From IMG/VR virus record IMGVR_UViG_3300017818_000007, positions 117,868 through 181,867 of that record: a DNA stretch of 64,000 nucleotides. One strand, given 5' to 3'. This DNA comes from a virus. Both the position numbers and the translations under genes were made by a program. Every line of letters begins with the position of its first letter. Positions within the stretch are counted from its first letter, which is position 1. The notes under the pieces are model-generated. The model made no database searches. It worked only from the letters and a program-made list of their open reading frames with translations, and was not told the origin of the DNA. Shown here piece after piece: positions 57,798 through 64,000 of the stretch.

Positions 57798-58094
57798 TTA
57801 TTGGAGATTATAGCCGTTTCCGCTAACTTCAATTTCGTAATCACCAGTAATAGTTTTGGAAATAATGTCAGCCATGTCGTCTGCTTTTTGGTTGCTTAGT
57901 TCTTGTGAAAGAGCAACTTCGTAAACGTAATGTCCTTCAGTTGTTTTATAAGATTCAAAAATGATTTTTTGGTCTTCTGCAGATTCTAACAAACACTCGT
58001 CAAGTGTATGTGACATAGCACCTGCGAATATTCTAATAAAGTTTTCGCCTTGATCTTCGTTAAAGATAAGCCTTACAAAATGTTGTTCACTCAT
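57798..58094 (-). CDS. Hypothetical protein, 98 aa
   Basis: Alpha/beta protein (HFVRLIFNEDQGENFIRIF; GHYVYEVALSQELSNQKADDMADII). Acidic. One-base overlap with the next gene upstream. The gap of 121 bases after it holds the HTH promoter. Unknown function. Confidence 0.55.
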   Translation of the reverse strand: MSEQHFVRLIFNEDQGENFIRIFAGAMSHTLDECLLESAEDQKIIFESYKTTEGHYVYEVALSQELSNQKADDMADIISKTITGDYEIEVSGNGYNLQ

Positions 58095-58486
58095 TAGTAA
58101 TTCACCCTTATATGATTAACTGTTCCATCTGTAAAATTAGAAATAACTGCTCTTAGCCAAACAAAATTACCTGTAAAATTGTACATATAAGAGCCTGTTC
58201 TGTTTACAGTACTATCGCTAGGATCGGCTGTATGTTCCGTTCCTGATACATCAAACCAATCGTCGCTGGTAGGTTCAGATGCTAAAGTTGCTTCAATTTT
58301 AACTGTTCCGTAAAACCCGTCAACTTTGATTTCGTATGTATGTACTCCGTCACCGCCTTTGTAGTAGCCGTCGCCTTTTACTTTAGCACTGGTGTATGTT
58401 TCAACCGTGCTATCGCCTGGGTGATCAACTTGGGCAGTTTCTGCACTGTTGATTGTAAACTGAAAATTTGTACTTTGTTCTGGCAT
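58094..58486 (-). CDS. Beta-rich hypothetical protein, 130 aa, possible virion decoration protein
   Basis: Threonine- and glycine-rich strands throughout (NFQFTINSAETAQVDHPGD; GDGVHTYEIKVDGFYGTVKI; NFVWLRAVISNFTDGTVN). Resembles small immunoglobulin-like capsid or tail decorations in composition only. An ATAAATA motif lies at 58495-58501, but just nine bases before the start. Confidence 0.55.
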   Translation of the reverse strand: MPEQSTNFQFTINSAETAQVDHPGDSTVETYTSAKVKGDGYYKGGDGVHTYEIKVDGFYGTVKIEATLASEPTSDDWFDVSGTEHTADPSDSTVNRTGSYMYNFTGNFVWLRAVISNFTDGTVNHIRVNY

Positions 58487-58497
58487 AGTACTTTTAT

Positions 58498-58779
58498 TTA
58501 TTTGATTTTGATTTTATATGCCTGGGCCATTCTAGCAATTTCCATGCCCTCAATTAGATTAATATCACTGTAATTTACTTTATATAAGTGATCTTTACCA
58601 GCATCACAGCGATCCCAACCTTTTGCAGATGTATGACCTAAGTTTCCAATCAAAACTTGCTTTTGGATTCTAATTGGTTGACCACCTAATCCACTTGCTG
58701 TCACAACAGCATGAACATTTGTTCCTTCGGTAATAACGTTTCGTTTAATTAGTTCTCGTACTATGTTTTCTTTTTGCAT
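58498..58779 (-). CDS. Hypothetical protein, 93 aa
   Basis: Start taken at the ATG overlapping the upstream TGA (TGATG), with AAAGGAA upstream. N-terminal helix (NIVRELIKRNVITEG), then beta segments with a conserved-looking LIGNLGHTSAKGWDRC centre. No known family. Confidence 0.57.
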   Translation of the reverse strand: MQKENIVRELIKRNVITEGTNVHAVVTASGLGGQPIRIQKQVLIGNLGHTSAKGWDRCDAGKDHLYKVNYSDINLIEGMEIARMAQAYKIKIK

Positions 58780-59489
58780 CAAAGTTCCTTTCTTAGTTTG
58801 AATTCTGTGATGCTTTTAACCGCATCGCTTAGATACATTTGTAATAATAACATAATATCTTTATTTGTCGAGTATAAAAATTTACCATTTAAATCATACC
58901 CACCGTTTTTGATTGAATTTAATGTTATATCAGTAATTTCCAAATCAGGATAATTTTTAATCCAATCTTTAAATCCTTGTCTGACATCACTGCTTAAGAA
59001 TTTATTTCTTAAATTAATACGATAGCGATATTTGCCGTGCGGATAATTGTTAACAATTTCATGTGTAGGATTATTCAACAAGTAAGTTCCGTGTTTTTCA
59101 TCTGTAGGCCATGAAATATCTACTACAATATCTTTAAACTGTTTACAAATATCATCAAACAAATCTTTATCATTTAGATAAAATCCGCAATGACTTGTTT
59201 CCAAACGCATTGTAAATTCTGTATTTTGAGAATACAGTTTTTCACGCATTTGCATAATCTTGTATATTGTAAATCTATTTTCCCACATATCTTTAGGACG
59301 GGTTTGGTCCCATCTATTTTTAAGAGTATTTCCGCCTTTGGCTAAAAACTCGTTAAAATTTTCAGATTTAGTTAATGCAGAAAAAACTTTGTCTTTGGGA
59401 TATCTTATAAAAGCAATGCGTGGGCAATACACAGTTGCTTTGTAAAGGTATTTGTTAAAGAACAGTTTATTCGTGTGTTGTGCTTTCAA
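58779..59489 (-). CDS. Hypothetical protein, about 236 aa
   Basis: Probable TTG start at 59489, preceded seven bases earlier by AAGGAA inside the end of clpA; another TTG seven codons upstream is possible. Basic and aromatic-rich (KYLYKATVYCPRIAFIRYP; RWDQTRPKDMWENRF; HGKYRYRINLRNKF). The tyrosine and arginine patterns suggest RNA or DNA contact. No motif I can name. Confidence 0.58.
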   Translation of the reverse strand: MKAQHTNKLFFNKYLYKATVYCPRIAFIRYPKDKVFSALTKSENFNEFLAKGGNTLKNRWDQTRPKDMWENRFTIYKIMQMREKLYSQNTEFTMRLETSHCGFYLNDKDLFDDICKQFKDIVVDISWPTDEKHGTYLLNNPTHEIVNNYPHGKYRYRINLRNKFLSSDVRQGFKDWIKNYPDLEITDITLNSIKNGGYDLNGKFLYSTNKDIMLLLQMYLSDAVKSITEFKLRKEL

Positions 59490-61737
59490 CGTCTTGTTCC
59501 TTGTGTTCAAGTGTGAAGTTTTCTACATTCAATTTAATTTCTCCATCAACGTAGTCAACTGTGACTTTACCCCCACTTACAAGATCGCCAAATAAAACTT
59601 CTTTAGACATTGGCTTTTTAATACTTTGATCAATAACACGTTGTAATGGTCTTGCACCCATTTTACGATTAAATCCTTTTTTGATCAAATGATCTTTTGC
59701 CGCATCTGTTAGAATAATATAAATTCCTTTGTCTTTAACAAGGTCGTTTGTTTCTTTAATAAACTTATCAACAATAAGTCCTGAAGTTCTTTTATCAAGT
59801 TTTCCAAACTTAATAATGCCATCAAGTCTATTACGAAACTCTGGTGCAAAGAAATCATTTACTGCATCATCATCTTCGCCTTCACGTTCGAGGCTACCAA
59901 AACCAACGCCGTTCTTTTCCATATCTCTAGCACCTAAGTTAGATGTCATAATAACAACAGCATTACGAGCATCTGCTTTTTTACCATTTGAACCTGTGAC
60001 AAATCCATTGTCCATAAGTCCTAGTAATACATTAGAAACATCTCTATGTGCTTTTTCAATTTCATCTAACAGTAAAATACAGTTAGGATGTTCTTGCAAT
60101 TTAGTAATAAGTTGACCAGCGTCTTCTTCAAAGCCTACATAGCCTGGAGGTGCACCAATAAACTTAGCAACAGAATGTTTTTCTTGAAACTCACTCATAT
60201 CAAAACGTACAAGTTGTGTTCCCATTTCTTTGGCTAAAACTTTTGCTGTTTCTGTTTTACCACAACCAGTTGGCCCTACAAACAAGAACGAGCCGACAGG
60301 CTTGTTAAGCGATTTCAAACCTGCTTGAGCAATATAAATTTTGTCAAGCAAACTATCAATTGCTTCGTCTTGTCCAAATACTTGCGTTTTCATACCACCT
60401 TCAAGGTCACGCATATTTTCACTGTCTTTTGCCGCAACTTGTTCTAAAGGTAATCCAGTCATTTTAGAAATTTCAAATACAATTTCGTCGTGATCAACTG
60501 TTCCTTCTTTTTTGTCTAGTATTTTAAATCTAGCACCAGCACGGTCAATAACATCAATTGCTTTGTCTGGCAACTTTTTATCAGCCATATACTTTACAGA
60601 ATACTTAACAGCATTTTCAATTGCTTTTTGTGTAATCTTAACATTGTGATGTTTTTCGTAATATTTCTTAATACCTTTAAGAATATCAATTGAAGTTTCT
60701 TCATCTGGCTCGTCAACTGTGACACGTTGGAACCTACGCATCAATGCACGATCCTTTTCAAAGTGTTTACGGAATTCTTCCCAAGTAGTTGAAGCAACAA
60801 CTTTAATTGTTCCTTTACTTAATGCAGGCTTTAGCATATTAGCCATATCATTTGCTTGTCCTTGGCCACCAGCACCTGCACCACTCATCATGTGTGCTTC
60901 GTCAATAAACAGAATTGAATTCTTTTTCTTTTCAAGTGCATTAATGACCATTTTAAGACGTTCTTCAAAGTCACCTCTGTACTTGCTACCTGCTACTAGA
61001 GCACCAATGTCAAGAGCATAAACAGTACTATCCTTAATAAACTCTGGTACATTATCATTTACGATTTCAACCGCAAGTCCTTCAGCAATAGCAGTTTTAC
61101 CTACGCCAGGATCACCAACCAACATTACATTTGCTTTTTGTCTACGTGCAAGGATTAGTACAGTTTCTTCAATTTCTTTGCCTCGACCAATTACAGGATC
61201 AATCTTACCTGCTCTTGCTTTTGCTGTAAGATTTGTACAGAACTGACTAATTAGTCTTTCTAGTTGACTCTTATTATATTGTTCACTAGCCGCTTCGCCA
61301 ATAATTGCTTCGGTCTCAATAAAGTTGCTAAACTTATCTTTATCAATGTTGTACTTTTTCATTACGAAAGCACTAAATGATTTCTTTTCGTTGAGTATCG
61401 AAAGGAATACGTCACTTGGACTAATAGTAGTTCTACCACTAAACAATGTTTGTGTAAATGCACGATTTAATACACGTTCTAATGCTTGTGTTTTTGATGG
61501 GCGACCTTTACGTGTTGGATTAACAATTTCACCTAGTTTAGTTCCAATGTAATCTGAAAGGTCTTTACTAAGTTCGTCAATGTTAGCACCAAATTCTTCT
61601 AGTACCTGTTTAAAATCTTCATTCAATACTAGAGCATATGCAAAGTGTTCGACAGTCACATATTCGTGTTTTGCTTCTTGGGCAAGTTTAATTGCTTTTT
61701 CAAATATTACTTCTAACTGTGCATCAGGTTCAAGCAT
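59467..61737 (-). CDS. clpA: ClpA-type Hsp100 AAA+ unfoldase
   Basis: 756 residues, like bacterial ClpA. An N-terminal Clp-N repeat domain (HEYVTVEHFAYALV; ISPSDVFLSILNE) is followed by D1 with GDPGVGKTAIAEG near 212 and LFIDEAHMM near 280, and D2 with GPTGCGKTETAK near 490 and LLLDEIEKAH near 555. No ClpB middle domain. The GVGFGSLEREGEDDD loop before FFAPEFRNRLD occupies the place of the ClpP-binding IGL/F loop. With clpP at 36650 the phage could build its own ClpAP. Operon with dnaJ and def; overlaps def by eight bases. Confidence 0.93.
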   Translation of the reverse strand: MLEPDAQLEVIFEKAIKLAQEAKHEYVTVEHFAYALVLNEDFKQVLEEFGANIDELSKDLSDYIGTKLGEIVNPTRKGRPSKTQALERVLNRAFTQTLFSGRTTISPSDVFLSILNEKKSFSAFVMKKYNIDKDKFSNFIETEAIIGEAASEQYNKSQLERLISQFCTNLTAKARAGKIDPVIGRGKEIEETVLILARRQKANVMLVGDPGVGKTAIAEGLAVEIVNDNVPEFIKDSTVYALDIGALVAGSKYRGDFEERLKMVINALEKKKNSILFIDEAHMMSGAGAGGQGQANDMANMLKPALSKGTIKVVASTTWEEFRKHFEKDRALMRRFQRVTVDEPDEETSIDILKGIKKYYEKHHNVKITQKAIENAVKYSVKYMADKKLPDKAIDVIDRAGARFKILDKKEGTVDHDEIVFEISKMTGLPLEQVAAKDSENMRDLEGGMKTQVFGQDEAIDSLLDKIYIAQAGLKSLNKPVGSFLFVGPTGCGKTETAKVLAKEMGTQLVRFDMSEFQEKHSVAKFIGAPPGYVGFEEDAGQLITKLQEHPNCILLLDEIEKAHRDVSNVLLGLMDNGFVTGSNGKKADARNAVVIMTSNLGARDMEKNGVGFGSLEREGEDDDAVNDFFAPEFRNRLDGIIKFGKLDKRTSGLIVDKFIKETNDLVKDKGIYIILTDAAKDHLIKKGFNRKMGARPLQRVIDQSIKKPMSKEVLFGDLVSGGKVTVDYVDGEIKLNVENFTLEHKEQDVESTTHE

Positions 61738-62254
61738 AGTATTGCATTCCTTTTGATAATTTTTGTTCTAATTTTTTAGCCTTCTTAACAGCCATGTCCC
61801 ATTTAAGTTTACTTGTTCTATCTTTATATGTAATACCTAACAAATGATCTAGTTCATGTAGATAGCATCTAGCATCGTAGTCTTCAATTCTACCCATTTG
61901 CTTTTCACCTTTTTCATTATAGAACTCTGCAACGATCCACTTAGGTCTACGCAGTTGAACAATAATATTAGGAAAACTTAAACACCCTTCGTAATCTAAA
62001 ACAGTTTCTTCACTTGCTTGTAATACTTTAGGGTTAACAAAAATAGCACTTTTATCAGGAACGTGTTTACTACCCATAACAAATAATTGTGCATCAAGAC
62101 CTACTTGATTTGCACTTAAACCAACACCGTCTTTTTCGTACATAATTTCCAACATTTGTTTTTTAGTTTCTACTAAATCAAATGGCGGATTTTCAAAATC
62201 AAATTCTTTAACTTGTTTATTTAAAAACTCGTCTGGATAATAAATTAAGTTCAT
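61730..62254 (-). CDS. def: Peptide deformylase
   Basis: 174 residues. All three metal/active-site motifs are present: GVGLSANQVG near residue 40, YEGCLSFP near 89 and CYLHELDHLLG near 131 (HExDH). Removes formyl from new N-terminal methionines. Marine T4-like phages often carry def, but usually a shortened form; this one includes a C-terminal helix (MAVKKAKKLEQKL). In an operon with dnaJ and clpA. Confidence 0.95.
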   Translation of the reverse strand: MNLIYYPDEFLNKQVKEFDFENPPFDLVETKKQMLEIMYEKDGVGLSANQVGLDAQLFVMGSKHVPDKSAIFVNPKVLQASEETVLDYEGCLSFPNIIVQLRRPKWIVAEFYNEKGEKQMGRIEDYDARCYLHELDHLLGITYKDRTSKLKWDMAVKKAKKLEQKLSKGMQYYA

Positions 62255-62255
62255 A

Positions 62256-63113
62256 TTATTTTAAGTTTCCCTTTATTTTAGTTATCATATCTATCTGGTC
62301 ATCAGTTAGTTCTTTTGGTATAGAAGCCTTTACTTTTACGTAAAGATTTCCTTGATGTGGACCACCGTTTACATCAGGCATACCAAGTCCTTTCATACTA
62401 AACATTGTATCAGGCTGTGTACCTGGACGTATTGATAAACTGTAAGTATGACCATCTAGGTGTTTTATGTTTACCTTAGTACCTAGTATAAGGTCAAAGA
62501 CATCAACTGTCAAGTCCTTTTGAAGATCAAAACCATCACGTCGATAGCCTTGATAATCTCCAATTTGAATAGTAATATGAAGATCTCCCGGTGGAACACC
62601 TTTTATACTACTATCACCCAAACCACGTAGTCTTATAGTTTGTCCGTTATCAACACCTTTTGGTATTTTAACGTCAATTGTTTTTGAACCACCATTACTT
62701 AATGGAAACTGTACAGTGACATCACCGCCATTAAATGCTTGTGTTAAGGTAATTCTTAATCCAGTCCTTACGTTGCTATTTCTGTTTTGTCTACGTCTTT
62801 GGAATCCACCTGGACCAAAAATAATATCTTCACCTTCAAATCCACCCCCAAACATCTGTGAAAACATATCTTGGAAGTTTCCTGTGTTAAATCCATATTG
62901 ACCTTGTTGTTGTGGATCAGAAGTTCCAAACTGATCGTACATTGCTTTCTTTTCTGGATCTGTTAATGTTTGGTAAGCCTCGTTTAATTCAGTAAACATT
63001 TTATGATCACCGCCTTTGTCAGGATGGTGCTTTGCCGCTAGTTTACGGAATGCAGTTTTAATTTCTTTTTCGGAGGCATTACGAGAAACACCTAAACGTT
63101 CATAATAGTCCAT
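62256..63113 (-). CDS. dnaJ: DnaJ/CbpA-type J-domain co-chaperone
   Basis: 285 residues. J domain at 1-65 with HHPDKGGD (HPD near 32), then a G/F-rich region (GQYGFNTGNFQDMF), and a C-terminal substrate domain with FPLSNGGSKTIDVKIPKGV and KGLGMPDV. No CxxCxGxG zinc finger, so CbpA-like. It recruits DnaK, presumably the host's. The ATG lies only seven bases from the -10 box of a consensus promoter, so its mRNA may be leaderless. Confidence 0.93.
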   Translation of the reverse strand: MDYYERLGVSRNASEKEIKTAFRKLAAKHHPDKGGDHKMFTELNEAYQTLTDPEKKAMYDQFGTSDPQQQGQYGFNTGNFQDMFSQMFGGGFEGEDIIFGPGGFQRRRQNRNSNVRTGLRITLTQAFNGGDVTVQFPLSNGGSKTIDVKIPKGVDNGQTIRLRGLGDSSIKGVPPGDLHITIQIGDYQGYRRDGFDLQKDLTVDVFDLILGTKVNIKHLDGHTYSLSIRPGTQPDTMFSMKGLGMPDVNGGPHQGNLYVKVKASIPKELTDDQIDMITKIKGNLK

Positions 63114-63119
63114 ATTAGT

Positions 63120-63148
63120 ATTATATACTTAGTTTAGGTGTTTGTCAA
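63120..63148 (-). promoter_or_regulatory. Consensus sigma70 promoter for dnaJ-def-clpA
   Basis: TTGACA (63143-63148), 17 bases, TATAAT (63120-63125) on the minus strand, both perfect. The -10 box is seven bases from the dnaJ ATG. Confidence 0.85.
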
Positions 63149-63151
63149 GTA

Positions 63152-63517
63152 TTACTTGTCAGACTTTTTACTTGATCCAGTGTATAAACCAAACCAAGCC
63201 GCACCAGCACCAACTACGATACTAACCAAACCTGATTGTTCCATAGTAGGATTTGGAAGAGCCATATACCAAACTACAACTTTGTATAGTAAAATAATAT
63301 ATGTTGAAATAAAGAATCTTGGAAAAATTCTCCAACTATCAACAGCACGGGCCATATGAATCCATTTTGCGTATGGATTAACACCTAAATCTTTTGCTGA
63401 AGCATCAACATCAAGTTCTAAGTTAATTTTACGTTTTGTTGTATCAGAACCAACTTTTACATCAACAGTTGCATTGCCGTCAGCAATTTTTTTCTTTTCA
63501 GTAGCAAGATCGCTCAT
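63152..63517 (-). CDS. Holin-like two-span membrane protein
   Basis: 121 residues. A soluble, charged N-terminal half (residues 1-60) is followed by a span FFISTYIILLYKVVVWYMAL and a second, glycine/alanine-rich span LVSIVVGAGAAWFGLYTG, with a basic C-terminus SSKKSDK. Length and topology fit a class II holin, though the long N-terminus is unusual. GAGGGG lies before the ATG and an ATAAATA motif 26 bases upstream, consistent with late expression. It neighbours two lipoprotein genes. Confidence 0.6.
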   Translation of the reverse strand: MSDLATEKKKIADGNATVDVKVGSDTTKRKINLELDVDASAKDLGVNPYAKWIHMARAVDSWRIFPRFFISTYIILLYKVVVWYMALPNPTMEQSGLVSIVVGAGAAWFGLYTGSSKKSDK

Positions 63518-63542
63518 TATGTTCCCCTCTAAATTATATGTG

Positions 63543-63549
63543 TATTTAT
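63543..63549 (-). promoter_or_regulatory. Late-promoter-like motif ATAAATA before the holin-like gene
   Basis: AATAAATACA on the minus strand, overlapping the stop codon of the small lipoprotein gene. Confidence 0.42.
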
Positions 63550-63713
63550 TAAAAACTACAACTAATCTCGCCCCGAGGAGTTATTTTTTCTTGGATTGTT
63601 TCACCCTTGTTAATGTCTATATCAGCGCCAGGTTTAGCGGTACAAGTAGATTTAGCAGAACAACTACTTAGGATCAGAGCCGTCAGTAGTAGAATCGCCT
63701 TCGTAATATTCAC
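63549..63713 (-). CDS. Small lipoprotein overlapping the upstream gene (Rz1-like candidate)
   Basis: 54 residues from GTG at 63713 (a TTG at 63725 would add four). NITKAILLLTALILSSCSAK is a complete lipoprotein signal with lipobox LSSC, giving a mature peptide of about 37 residues with two more cysteines. The first 50 bases lie in a different frame inside the end of the upstream lipoprotein gene. The overlap, size, lipobox and nearby holin-like gene resemble Rz1 outer-membrane spanins. The mature part is not proline-rich, so this remains a candidate. Confidence 0.62.
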   Translation of the reverse strand: MNITKAILLLTALILSSCSAKSTCTAKPGADIDINKGETIQEKITPRGEISCSF

Positions 63714-64000
63714 GATACTTCTCAATTATTAGTTGTTGCTTAATCATGTATGCACGTATTTGTGCAAAGTTTTTAGCAAGTGTTTCGTAGTCGTCATCGC
63801 TTAAACCAAACAGCACAGGATCTTTACCTTGCTCTTTCATTTTAGCAAACACTTCTTCTGCGTTCTCACTATGGATAATAATGAACTTTAGTTCTTCCAT
63901 TTTTGGAGTCGCAGGATTCTCTAGATTCAGAGGTGCTCTTTTAACCTCAGTCTTGAAAATATCTAACTTGGATACCGTACTACAACTAGTAAGGAACGTA
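63664..64000 (-). CDS. Lipoprotein with C-terminal domain, N-terminus beyond the window
   Basis: The frame stays open to base 64000, so the ATG at 63900 is internal. The visible upstream part reads TFLTSCSTVSKLDIFKTEV: a lipobox LTSC and probable lipidated Cys, then KRAPLNLENPATP. Residues from MEELKFIIIHSENAEEVFAKM to LIIEKYREYYEGD form a domain found widely in tailed-phage lysis or structural regions (DPVLFGLSDDDYETLAKNFAQIR). Probably an outer-membrane lipoprotein used at lysis. It overlaps the next lipoprotein gene by 50 bases. Confidence 0.68.
   Translation of the reverse strand, partial: TFLTSCSTVSKLDIFKTEVKRAPLNLENPATPKMEELKFIIIHSENAEEVFAKMKEQGKDPVLFGLSDDDYETLAKNFAQIRAYMIKQQLIIEKYREYYEGDSTTDGSDPK

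Noticed and set aside
63664-63900. 78-aa protein starting at ATG 63900
   Set aside because: The frame continues open to the window edge and includes a lipobox, so this ATG is internal.
1-64000. tRNA genes, CRISPR arrays, insertion sequences, integrase or attachment sites
   Set aside because: Every gap is shorter than about 125 bases and holds promoters, terminators or leaders. No cloverleaf, repeat-spacer pattern, transposase or recombinase motif was seen.
1-64000. General loss of palindromes, such as GATC, CATG, CTAG, TGCA, GTAC and ACGT
   Set aside because: All these are present many times, so the absence of AGCT and GTWAC is specific.

Overview
The window is a continuous, visibly A+T-rich piece of a large tailed-phage genome. 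It looks like a marine T4-type myovirus, related to the T4-like pelagiphages and cyanophages. The evidence is a gp43-type family B DNA polymerase next to a gp45-type sliding clamp, a DsbA-like small DNA-binding protein, an RNase H/flap-type exonuclease, giant virion proteins, and the set of metabolic genes common in marine T4-like phages (thyX, dCMP deaminase, folE, queD, queE, dpdA, several 2-oxoglutarate oxygenases, a CobS/MoxR-like ATPase, peptide deformylase). No photosynthesis genes are present, so a heterotrophic host such as a SAR11-type alphaproteobacterium fits better than a cyanobacterium. That host guess is inference. Genes are packed head to tail, often with TAATG, TGATG or ATGA overlaps. 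No stretch over 300 bases lacks a gene, and I found no tRNA, CRISPR array, insertion sequence or integrase.

Layout. Bases 1-23066 (+ strand) hold virion genes: the 3' part of a giant protein of at least 4,490 residues with cupredoxin-like, FG-GAP-like and YHYH domains, a conserved structural protein, four paralogous fibre proteins sharing an N-terminal domain but with different C-terminal ends, a 2OG oxygenase and a small protein. A convergent junction lies at 23067-23109. From 23110 to the end everything is on the minus strand. Transcription there runs from high to low coordinates: a lysis-like edge (two overlapping lipoproteins and a holin-like protein, 63152-64000); dnaJ, def and clpA (59467-63113); small genes and an HTH gene (57407-58779); a virion-like block whose proteins carry short basic two-cysteine C-terminal modules (49408-57074); small membrane proteins and dsbA (47010-49361); DNA polymerase and clamp (43481-46923); a 7-deazaguanine DNA-modification block with dpdA, queD, a glycosyltransferase, folE and queE (33793-43470) interleaved with clpP, an MBD4-like glycosylase, HIT and PRTase genes; an exonuclease and small genes (30336-33753); a MoxR ATPase / two nuclease-like ORFs / VWA-metallopeptidase cassette (26299-30223); and the thymidylate genes (23110-24206).

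Regulation. At least nine minus-strand transcripts start from near-perfect sigma70 promoters (TTGAC[A/T], a 16-17 base spacer, TATAAT-like -10). A second motif, ATAAATA, sits 15-75 bases upstream of several genes and resembles the T4 late promoter. Two terminators have a UUCG loop.

Most striking. On reading the whole window I could find no copy of GTAAC/GTTAC (GTWAC) and none of AGCT, although composition predicts dozens to hundreds. Synonymous codons are chosen around these words: Val-Thr is written GTC-ACN or GTG-ACN, and Gly-Asn is GGA-AAC or GGT-AAT. Together with a two-gene nuclease-like pair expressed from an early promoter and lacking any recognisable methyltransferase, this suggests a site-purged genome, either escaping host restriction or carrying restriction enzymes aimed at host DNA. 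The second candidate novelty is a glycosyltransferase resembling queuosine-tRNA glycosyltransferases, lying between queD and folE and downstream of dpdA.
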